From the NCBI GenBank assembly GCA_025351525.1, contig JANXVV010000241.1, forward strand, positions 1 to 11,230: a stretch of DNA of 11,230 nt, read 5' to 3'. Under the pieces are notes generated by a model. That model did not search any database, had not been told where the DNA came from, and saw nothing but the letters and a program-made list of their open reading frames with translations. The translations under genes and the position numbers were made by a program. Positions 5,858-11,230 of the stretch are shown one piece after another (position 1 is the stretch's first letter; each line of letters starts with the position of its first letter). Source of the stretch: Humisphaera sp. (GTDB lineage Bacteria > Planctomycetota > Phycisphaerae > Tepidisphaerales > Tepidisphaeraceae).

Positions 5858-7072
5858 ATGGAAATTTGGATCGTCGCTTGCGCCGTCGGGGCCTTGCTCG
5901 TGCGGATGGGGTTGGCCTTGTACACCTGCGGGCTGGTTCGCGCAAAAAATGCGGGCGCGGCTGTGCTGCGCCATATGGCCGACCTATGCCTTGCCACGCT
6001 TGCATTCTGGGCCGTGGGCATGGCAGTGTTGAATCCAACCGGTGAGCCCTCCTGGATTGCCCTCAACCATCTCTTCGGATTGCGCGGGATCGACGCCATC
6101 GTGCTCGCGCCGCATCTCTTGATGATACTGACCGCGATTTTAATCGCGTCCGGCGTGGTCGTCGGGGCGCTCTCGGAGCGCTCGCGATTCTGGCCGTCAT
6201 TGGCAAGCTCATTGCTTCTCGGTGGCATTCTCGTCCCGCTGCTGGCGCGTTGGTGCAGGCATGGAGGATGGCTGGGGAAGATGCACTTTCACGATCTCGC
6301 CGGCGCATCCTTCATCCACGTCGCCGCCGGATGTTGCGCGGCGACGGGGGCGACCGTGTTGGGCGCGCGCAACGGAAAATACAATCGCGATGGATCCTCA
6401 AACGTCATCCCCGGCCATAGCCTGCCGTTGGCATCGGCGGGGGTCATGCTCATCCTCGTCGGGTGGTTTCCCTATCTGTTGGGATTTGGATCCAATGCCG
6501 GAGGTTTTCTCGGTTCGATCGCACTGAATGCCCTGCTGACCGCCGCCGCCGCCGGATTGGCGAGCCTCGCGGTGTCGCATGTTCGATACGGCAAACCGGA
6601 TATCTATCTGACCCTCAGCGGCATCATGGGCGGCCTGGTCGCCGCGACGGCAGGGGCGGATGTGATGACCAATCTTTCCGCGGTCGCCACCGGCGCGATC
6701 GCCGGAATCCTCATTCCGGTGCTGATGCTTCAAATGGATCTGGTCTGGAGAATCGACGACCCCACCGGCGCATTGGTGATCCACGGCGTCGGTGGAGCCT
6801 GGGGAATCCTGGCCACCGGATTGATGGGATCGAGCGGGTACGTGATGGGCCGTCTTCAATTCATCGGCAGGCAGTTGATCGGCCTCGGTGTCGTCGCCGG
6901 GCTCACCATCGCGATATCAGCGGGCATGTTTTTAGCCCTGCGAAACATGGCGAACCTGCGGGCGCGCGAAGAGGACGAATTCGACGGGCTGGATCTGGCC
7001 GAGCATGATATCGGTTCGTATCCCGACTTTCAGCAGACGACGATCAAGAGCTACCACCTGCGAGAGGCTTAA
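5858..7072 (+). CDS. amt: Ammonium transporter family (Amt) protein, divergent
   Basis: The 404-aa integral membrane protein belongs to the Amt/MEP/Rh family, which conducts ammonium through a hydrophobic pore with two histidines. Family features present: GLVRAKN (25-31), GALSER (103-108), HDLAG with Asp146, Trp132 or Trp138 before it, pore His154 in FIHVAAG, pore His309 in HGVGGAWG, and a C-terminal tail EEDEFDGLDLAEHDIGSY (371-388) like the PII/GlnK-responsive tail. Unusual: TM1 lacks the common TPG and FYGG pattern (RMGLALYTCG), and the two Phe of the outer recruitment/gate site (F103 and F107 in E. coli AmtB) align by motif with Met89 and Ala93. There is no signal peptide. ATG 5858 is preceded by GAGG about 7 nt upstream. 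No PII gene is adjacent. The GH78 start lies 7 bp after the stop. Transport is likely; altered affinity or a sensor role is possible. Confidence 0.9.
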   Translation: MEIWIVACAVGALLVRMGLALYTCGLVRAKNAGAAVLRHMADLCLATLAFWAVGMAVLNPTGEPSWIALNHLFGLRGIDAIVLAPHLLMILTAILIASGVVVGALSERSRFWPSLASSLLLGGILVPLLARWCRHGGWLGKMHFHDLAGASFIHVAAGCCAATGATVLGARNGKYNRDGSSNVIPGHSLPLASAGVMLILVGWFPYLLGFGSNAGGFLGSIALNALLTAAAAGLASLAVSHVRYGKPDIYLTLSGIMGGLVAATAGADVMTNLSAVATGAIAGILIPVLMLQMDLVWRIDDPTGALVIHGVGGAWGILATGLMGSSGYVMGRLQFIGRQLIGLGVVAGLTIAISAGMFLALRNMANLRAREEDEFDGLDLAEHDIGSYPDFQQTTIKSYHLREA

Positions 7073-7079
7073 AAATCCC

Positions 7080-9266
7080 ATGGCGCATCGCATCAATCAT
7101 TCGATCCTGTCCGCGGCAATGACTGCGCTGCTATGGCTGGGCGGCGCGCCGGCCTTGGCGGCGGATCTACCCGCGCCTACGGGCCTTTTGTGCAATCTTC
7201 TCGCCGACCCCGCCAAAACGGTGATCTTCGATGCCCACCCGAGATTTAGTTGGATCGTGAATGCGCCGGGCGTCGATCAAATCCAGTCGGCCTACGAAAT
7301 TTCCATCGCCTCCTCGACGACGGATTTGAAACACGAGACGCCTTATCTTTGGAGTTCCGGGAAAGTGATTTCCGAACAAAGCATCGCCGTGGTGTTCGTG
7401 GGGAAACCCCTGACGGCCGACCGCGAATACACTTGGAAAGTGCGGACGTGGACCGGCGATAAGCAGTCGGAATGGTCGATCCCGCAAACGTTCAGGCTGG
7501 GCGAAATCGAGCGGGGAGAAAAAGAGGATCGGTTTACCGTCAGCCGCGAACCGCTGGCGCAGACGATCATCGTGCCGAAAAAATTTGTCGAGGTGGGGGA
7601 GGGTCGCTATTTCATCGACTTCGGTCGCGCGGCTTACGCGGCGCTGAAGCTGAAAATCGACAGCCCGCAGGCGGGAACCAAGATCATCGTGCATCTCGGG
7701 GAGGCACTATCCAAGCCGTCTGTCGTGAATCGTAAACCGGGTGGGTCGATTCGGTATCAGCGGGTGGAGATGGAATTGAAAGAGGGGATGCGGGAATACA
7801 CCGTGCTGCTGGACGCGCGGGATGCCCGTCGAATGCCGCCGGAGATCGGCGCGGCGATGCCGTTTCGATATGTAGAGATCGAGAATGCACCCGCCATGGA
7901 TGTCGCATCGGTTCGGCAGATCGCCGTGCATTATCCGTTCGATGAAAGCGCCGCGAAATTTGAATCCTCCGACAAGACGCTGAACGATGTATGGGAACTC
8001 TGCCGTTACAGCATTAAGGCCACCAGCTTTTGCGGCTTGTACGTGGATGGAGATCGCGAGCGACTGCCCTACGAAGCCGATGCGTACCTCAATCAATTGG
8101 GCCACTACTGCGTCGATCGCGAATACACGCTCGCGCGCTATAGCCATGAATATCTGATCCAGCACGCGACATGGCCGACCGAATGGCCGATGCATTCCGT
8201 GTTCATTGCCTGGTCGGATTATCTTTACACGGGCGACACCGCGAGCCTCCTCGCGTTCTACGAGGACCTGAAAGCCAAAACACTTTTTCGGCTGGAGCGC
8301 GCGGATGGTTTGATCAGCACGATCCAACCGAAAGTATCGAAGGAAATTTTGGATTCGCTGCATGAATCGCGGCTGGCGGATATCGTCGATTGGCCGATGA
8401 GCGAGCGCGACAAATTTGAGATGAAGCCGGTGAACGCAGTGGTGAATGCGTTCCATTATCGGGCGATGTTATTGATGGCTATTTTGGCTGATGCTGCGGG
8501 CAAGCCGGAGGATGAAGCGTTCTTTCGTAAAGGCGCTGAAAAAGTCGCGAACTCATTCAATCGCGTTTTCTTTGACGAGCAGACCGGGTTGTACGTGGAT
8601 GGCGAGGGCAGCCGGCACAGTTCGTTACACGCCAACATGTGCGCGCTGGCGTTTAATCTTGTCTCGAAGGAGGATCAACCGAAAGTCGCCGAGTTTGTTC
8701 GCGGAAAAGGGATGGCGTGCAGCGTCTATGGATCGCAATATCTCATGGAGGCGCTTTATCGCAGCGGTCATGCCGATCATGCGCTTTCGCTGCTGACCTC
8801 ACGCGGCGATCGCAGTTGGGCGCACATGCTTTACGATGTCGGCAGCACGATCACCCTCGAAGCGTGGGACAATAAATTTAAACCGAACCAGGATTGGAAC
8901 CACGCCTGGGGCGCGGCCCCCGCCAACGTCATCCCCCGACTGCTAATGGGGGTTGAACCGATCAAGCCCGGCTTTCGCAAGCTGCGCATTAAGCCACAAC
9001 CGGGCGGTTTGAAATGGGCCACACTCGGCCTGCCGACGATTCGCGGGACGGTACACGTCGATTTTAAATCGTCGCCGAAACAGTTCGATCTGAACGTCAC
9101 GCTGCCCGCCAACACCACCGCCGAAGTGTGGGTGCCGCGACTGGGGACGGAGGATGTCAACGTGACGATCGATGGCGTGCGAAAACCGCTCGATCGCTAC
9201 GGTGATTTTCTGATTCTTAAATCACTCGGCTCCGGGCCGCATCGAATCGTGCGGGAAATTCCGTAA
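7080..9266 (+). CDS. Secreted GH78-like alpha-L-rhamnosidase
   Basis: The 728-aa protein resembles GH78 enzymes, inverting glycosidases that release alpha-L-rhamnose from polysaccharides and glycosides. Numbering from ATG 7080: signal peptide about 1-27, cleavage near APALA-ADL; N-terminal Fn3-like domain about 30-140 with PRFSW and YTWKVRTWTGD; a beta-sandwich domain about 155-285; the (alpha/alpha)6 barrel about 295-630; and a C-terminal beta-sandwich about 640-728. GLYVDGDRERLPYEADAY (319-336) matches the family motif DCPQRERLGWxGD: the acid Glu is Glu327, Tyr331 replaces Trp and Asp334 is kept, but the motif is one residue shorter. TITLEAWD supplies the base Glu594. Start ATG 7080 is favoured because it gives a signal peptide; an earlier ATG at 7005 lies within amt. 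It is 7 bp after the amt stop, with GAGAGG at 7062-7067, suggesting co-translation. A related clan member with a different sugar specificity cannot be excluded. Confidence 0.9.
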   Translation: MAHRINHSILSAAMTALLWLGGAPALAADLPAPTGLLCNLLADPAKTVIFDAHPRFSWIVNAPGVDQIQSAYEISIASSTTDLKHETPYLWSSGKVISEQSIAVVFVGKPLTADREYTWKVRTWTGDKQSEWSIPQTFRLGEIERGEKEDRFTVSREPLAQTIIVPKKFVEVGEGRYFIDFGRAAYAALKLKIDSPQAGTKIIVHLGEALSKPSVVNRKPGGSIRYQRVEMELKEGMREYTVLLDARDARRMPPEIGAAMPFRYVEIENAPAMDVASVRQIAVHYPFDESAAKFESSDKTLNDVWELCRYSIKATSFCGLYVDGDRERLPYEADAYLNQLGHYCVDREYTLARYSHEYLIQHATWPTEWPMHSVFIAWSDYLYTGDTASLLAFYEDLKAKTLFRLERADGLISTIQPKVSKEILDSLHESRLADIVDWPMSERDKFEMKPVNAVVNAFHYRAMLLMAILADAAGKPEDEAFFRKGAEKVANSFNRVFFDEQTGLYVDGEGSRHSSLHANMCALAFNLVSKEDQPKVAEFVRGKGMACSVYGSQYLMEALYRSGHADHALSLLTSRGDRSWAHMLYDVGSTITLEAWDNKFKPNQDWNHAWGAAPANVIPRLLMGVEPIKPGFRKLRIKPQPGGLKWATLGLPTIRGTVHVDFKSSPKQFDLNVTLPANTTAEVWVPRLGTEDVNVTIDGVRKPLDRYGDFLILKSLGSGPHRIVREIP

Positions 9267-9299
9267 TTCGGTGAAGGTTCGAGAGTACGACGACTCTTC

Positions 9300-9382
9300 A
9301 TTATTTAGCCGCCTCGCTTGCGAGGCGCGTCTGGCGGCATGATCGCTCCGACACGGATCGCAAACGAGACCGGCTAAATAAT
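9300..9382 (-). repeat. Dispersed quasi-palindromic repeat, copy 2 (inverted)
   Basis: The element has a perfect 12-bp terminal inverted repeat: ATTATTTAGCCG (9300-9311) and CGGCTAAATAAT (9371-9382). The reverse complement of 9300-9368 aligns with 1800-1870 (about 60 of 71 columns by hand). It contains an inner hairpin CCTCG/CGAGG (9312-9325). It lies 34 bp after the GH78 stop codon. Confidence 0.85.
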
Positions 9383-9444
9383 CACGGCGATGAACTTCAG
9401 AGCTTCTGAAAAAAACGATCCGTTCGCGAAACCGAATCGCTTTC

Positions 9445-9494
9445 ATCAAACAGATTGAATCGCCGACGATACATCTTGTACGGAATCAAACAGA
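9445..9494 (+). promoter_or_regulatory. Direct repeat upstream of the ThuA-like gene
   Basis: ATCAAACAGA occurs exactly twice, at 9445-9454 and 9485-9494, spaced 40 bp. The second copy is 23 bp before the start codon. Similar words (GATTGAAT, GATTGAAC) lie nearby. This could be a regulator-binding pair in the promoter region, but no clear -35/-10 set was found. Confidence 0.25.
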
Positions 9495-9517
9495 CTTGTT
9501 CACACACGGATTGAACC

Positions 9518-10546
9518 ATGATGAAACTTGGAATGATGCTAACCGCCGTTGCTCTGATTGTTGCCGCCACCCTCCTTCCCGCGCGGGCAGAGGATAAGCT
9601 AAAGGTCCTGCTGATCGACGGGCAGAACAATCACGACTGGAAGGCGACCACGCCGGTACTGAAATGGATGCTGGAAGACACCGGCCGGTTCGCGGTGGAA
9701 GTGTCGACGACGCCTCCCGCCGCTGCCCGGCCTCCGCAGGCGCCCAAGGGCGACGCGACCGAAAAGCAGAAAACCGCGTACGCCACGGCTCAGGCGAAAT
9801 GGAAATTGGAGCACGCGGCGATGGAGCAAACCGGCAAGCCGCAGTGGGAAAGCTGGCATCCGGATTTCAAGAAGTACGCCGTCATCGTGTCGAACTACAA
9901 CGGCGATTCCTGGCCGCTGGCGGTGCAGAAGGAATTCGTCGACTACGTGAAAGGGGGCGGCGGGTTGGTCATCGTCCATGCCGCCGACAATTCTTTCGGC
10001 GATTGGCCGGAATATAACGAGATGATCGGCCTGGGCGGGTGGGGCGGGCGCAATGAAAAATCGGGCCCGATGGTCCGCTGGAAAGACGGCAAATTCACCC
10101 GCGATGAAACCCCCGGTGCCGGTGGCACGCACGGCAAGCAGCATGAGTTCATCGTCGAAGCCCGCGACACCGAGCACCCGATCATGAAAGGCTTGCCAAC
10201 GAAGTGGAAGCACACCGCCGATGAACTGTATTCCAAGCTGCGCGGGCCGGCGAAGGACATGCAGATTCTCGCCACCGCCTACCACGCCGCCGATCAAAAC
10301 GGCACCAGCGAAAATGAGCCGATCCTCATGGTGATTTCATACGGCAATGGGCGTGTGTTTCACACGACGCTCGGGCATGGCGTGGTGTCGATGAGCAGTC
10401 TCGGTTTTCAAGTGACCCTGGATCGCGGCACCGAATGGGCCGCGACCGGAAAGGTCACGCTTCCCGCCCCAACGGCTGAAGCATTAACCGCCGACAAAGC
10501 CGCCGTTCGACCTCCGCCGGAGAGTGCGTTGCCTGCGAAGAAGTAG
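9518..10546 (+). CDS. Secreted ThuA-like domain protein
   Basis: The 342-aa protein has a signal peptide (about 1-24, cleavage near ARA-EDK) and a ThuA-type domain, a class I glutamine-amidotransferase-like fold common in sugar-degrading Planctomycetota and Bacteroidota and also known from rhizobial trehalose utilisation. Typical blocks: LLIDGQNNHDW (31-41), YAVIVSNYNGDSWP (120-133), GGGGLVIVHAADNSFGDWP (146-164), HPIMKGLP (220-227), ADELYSKL (234-241), and GNGRVFHTTLGH (277-288). A Pro/Ala/Lys-rich charged segment (about 65-110) lies between the first and second core strands. The C-terminal tail (about 315-342) is Pro/Ala-rich. The biochemical role of ThuA is not settled; links to keto-sugar or glycoside metabolism are inference. 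Start ATG 9518 yields the signal peptide; the ribosome-binding site is weak. It follows GH78 on the same strand but with a 251-bp gap and a repeat, so its own promoter is likely. Confidence 0.9.
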   Translation: MMKLGMMLTAVALIVAATLLPARAEDKLKVLLIDGQNNHDWKATTPVLKWMLEDTGRFAVEVSTTPPAAARPPQAPKGDATEKQKTAYATAQAKWKLEHAAMEQTGKPQWESWHPDFKKYAVIVSNYNGDSWPLAVQKEFVDYVKGGGGLVIVHAADNSFGDWPEYNEMIGLGGWGGRNEKSGPMVRWKDGKFTRDETPGAGGTHGKQHEFIVEARDTEHPIMKGLPTKWKHTADELYSKLRGPAKDMQILATAYHAADQNGTSENEPILMVISYGNGRVFHTTLGHGVVSMSSLGFQVTLDRGTEWAATGKVTLPAPTAEALTADKAAVRPPPESALPAKK

Positions 10547-10599
10547 AAGCGTTCCTAACCTGACTCCCCTTAGATAGTACAAGTACAAATAACAAAGCC

Positions 10600-10612
10600 C
10601 CGCCAACGGCGG
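10600..10612 (-). terminator. Possible second minus-strand terminator hairpin
   Basis: CCGCC (10600-10604) and GGCGG (10608-10612) form a perfect 5-bp stem with a 3-nt loop. On the minus strand it is followed by GGCTTTGTTATTT, an imperfect T-rich tract, so it may back up the terminator at 10625-10654. Confidence 0.4.
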
Positions 10613-10624
10613 TTCACACTTCCG

Positions 10625-10654
10625 AAAAAAAAGAATGACTCCCGCAGGGGAGTC
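10625..10654 (-). terminator. Intrinsic terminator on the minus strand
   Basis: Read on the minus strand, GACTCCC (10654-10648) pairs perfectly with GGGAGTC (10643-10637) across a four-base loop and is followed by ATTC and eight T residues (10636-10625). This is a strong Rho-independent signal. It implies a minus-strand transcript arriving from the right, consistent with the short frame ending at 10783. Confidence 0.8.
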
Positions 10655-10741
10655 GGAGGTTGGAGGCGGCGAGCAGGCGGCTATGCCGCCTGGATGTTTC
10701 GCATCGCTCCGTCAATCCCGGTCTTATCAGCGCAAAGAAAA

Positions 10742-10767
10742 GGAGCCGCCTCACGTGAGGCGACTCC
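10742..10767. repeat. 26-bp palindrome
   Basis: The core CGCCTCACGTGAGGCG (10747-10762) is a perfect 16-bp palindrome. GGAG (10742-10745) and CTCC (10764-10767) extend it past one mismatch on each side. It could be a hairpin in the 3' region of a minus-strand transcript or a binding site for a dimeric regulator. Confidence 0.6.
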
Positions 10768-10782
10768 CATCCGGGAAGAACA

Positions 10783-10992
10783 CTATTTTGTAGCACCTGA
10801 TGGTGCGGGGATCGATTCAGTCCCCGGGGAATTCATAGATTCTCCATTTCTGTTGGCGGGGAGTTCAAATCCTTTCGGTTCATGGTGATCGGTAGAAGCA
10901 AGGATGATGCCAGCACGTTCCTCCGCTCCTTTGACGAATAAGGCGTTTTGCGATCCTTCGATCGTGCCATCCGAGTGCCAGAGGTGAGTCAC
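10783..10992 (-). CDS. Short hypothetical protein or 3' gene remnant
   Basis: A 69-codon minus-strand frame begins at a GTG and ends with TAG at 10783. The frame stays open upstream of the GTG to a stop inside the MITE-like element (about 11041). The translated peptide is polar, contains THLWHSDGTIEG and ASTDHHEPKGFELP, and has no signal peptide or membrane segment. I do not recognise the family. In favour of a real gene end: a strong minus-strand terminator lies about 130 bp further on, and the composition looks protein-like. Against: no good start, weak ribosome-binding site, short length. It may be the tail of a larger gene cut by insertion of the repeat element. Confidence 0.35.
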   Translation of the reverse strand: MTHLWHSDGTIEGSQNALFVKGAEERAGIILASTDHHEPKGFELPANRNGESMNSPGTESIPAPSGATK

Positions 10993-11024
10993 GGGTTTTT
11001 CAAACGGGCCACCTTGTCTCTTCG

Positions 11025-11175
11025 GTCCCCTCCCCCCATGTACTCATGGGGGGAGGGTTAGGGTGAGGGGTTCTTTCTTCATGGTGAGAACAGGTGAGAT
11101 TTCTCGACTCGGCTGAAGAAAAAGGCAAGACCCCCTCACCATAACCCTCCCCCCGGAGTACCGGGTGGAGGGGAC
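11025..11175. mobile_element. MITE-like inverted-repeat element, copy B
   Basis: It runs from GTCCCCT (11025) to GGGGAC (11170-11175) and has the same order, ends and near-identical length as copy A (151 versus 149 bp). Arms are about 11025-11079 and 11116-11175. The left arm contains a perfect 9-bp hairpin CCCCCCATG/CATGGGGGG with loop TACT at 11041-11044; the right arm has a 12-bp stem with one mismatch around AGTA at 11157-11160. The centre is diverged from copy A but recognisable (TCTCGACTCGGC against TCTCAACTTGGC). No coding capacity. Confidence 0.8.
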
Positions 11176-11230
11176 CGGAAATTTAAATGCGATGGCCCTG
11201 CGCCGACTCTCCCGCGGCGCTAAAACTCCG
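11176..11230. other. Unassigned right edge
   Basis: The last 55 bases flank the MITE-like element. On the minus strand a frame is open from the edge through most of the element to a stop near 11038, but its translation is not recognisable and its inner part is repeat-derived. I make no gene call. Confidence 0.3.

Larger units (their letters stand above)
10547..10782. other. Right-hand intergenic region with stacked hairpins
   Basis: No credible gene is seen. It contains CCGCC/GGCGG (10600-10612), the minus-strand terminator (10625-10654), CAGGCGGC/GCCGCCTG (10674-10692) and a 26-bp palindrome (10742-10767). No good plus-strand terminator for the ThuA-like gene is visible. Confidence 0.55.

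Noticed and set aside
5467..6228. 253-codon minus-strand frame before amt
   Set aside because: It spans the hairpin mosaic and the antisense of amt; low-complexity translation with no recognisable domain.
7005..7079. Earlier ATG for GH78 overlapping amt
   Set aside because: It would bury the signal peptide behind 25 basic residues; ATG 7080 gives a normal secreted start.
7707..8456. 249-codon minus-strand frame inside GH78
   Set aside because: It is antisense to the GH78 catalytic domain, with no family features and typical high-GC shadow composition.
9599..10297. 232-codon minus-strand frame inside the ThuA-like gene
   Set aside because: It is antisense to a clear ThuA-type domain with signal peptide.
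1..11230. CRISPR array, tRNA, rRNA or prophage genes
   Set aside because: No regularly spaced direct repeats, no cloverleaf or rRNA-like stretch, and no integrase, transposase or phage structural gene was seen. The repeats present are palindromic and dispersed.

Overview
The window reads as accessory-rich chromosome from a free-living, polysaccharide-degrading bacterium. I favour Planctomycetota, perhaps the Phycisphaerae. This is inferred from gene style only: secreted sugar-active enzymes, a ThuA-like protein, a PilT ATPase, a stand-alone B12-binding protein, and GC-rich intergenic regions full of palindromes. No rRNA or other strict phylogenetic marker is present.

Layout. A plus-strand GH88 unsaturated glucuronyl hydrolase lies at the left (87-1493). 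A 390-bp hairpin-rich gap separates it from three minus-strand genes. In their transcription order these are pilT (5403-4255), a secreted TIM-barrel glycosidase-like protein (4085-2853) and a B12-binding-domain protein (2690-1884). A 454-bp gap densely packed with hairpins separates pilT from the divergent plus-strand pair amt (5858-7072) and a secreted GH78 alpha-L-rhamnosidase (7080-9266). Those two genes are only 7 bp apart. A plus-strand secreted ThuA-like protein follows (9518-10546). The right end holds a minus-strand intrinsic terminator, a short doubtful minus-strand reading frame and a second copy of a MITE-like element.

How the genes may work together. GH88 removes unsaturated uronic acids left by polysaccharide lyases and GH78 removes rhamnose. 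Together with the TIM-barrel protein and the ThuA protein they suggest scavenging of rhamnose- and uronate-containing polysaccharides. No transporter, lyase or sugar regulator is visible, so this is a loose cluster and not a demonstrated utilisation locus. The amt gene (nitrogen uptake), pilT (pilus retraction) and the B12-domain gene look functionally independent.

The most distinctive feature is the non-coding part. Nearly every intergenic gap carries palindromic repeats. These include two about 150-bp MITE-like elements (4097-4245, 11025-11175), two inverted copies of an about 70-80-bp repeat (1800-1870, 9300-9382), a long 71-bp palindrome (1608-1678), and a recurrent hairpin type with a TACT (or complementary AGTA) four-base loop on changing stems. 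I found no convincing new multi-gene system. The best candidates for something undescribed are the TACT-loop hairpin family, the divergent Amt, the degenerate B12-binding protein and the unassigned secreted TIM-barrel enzyme.
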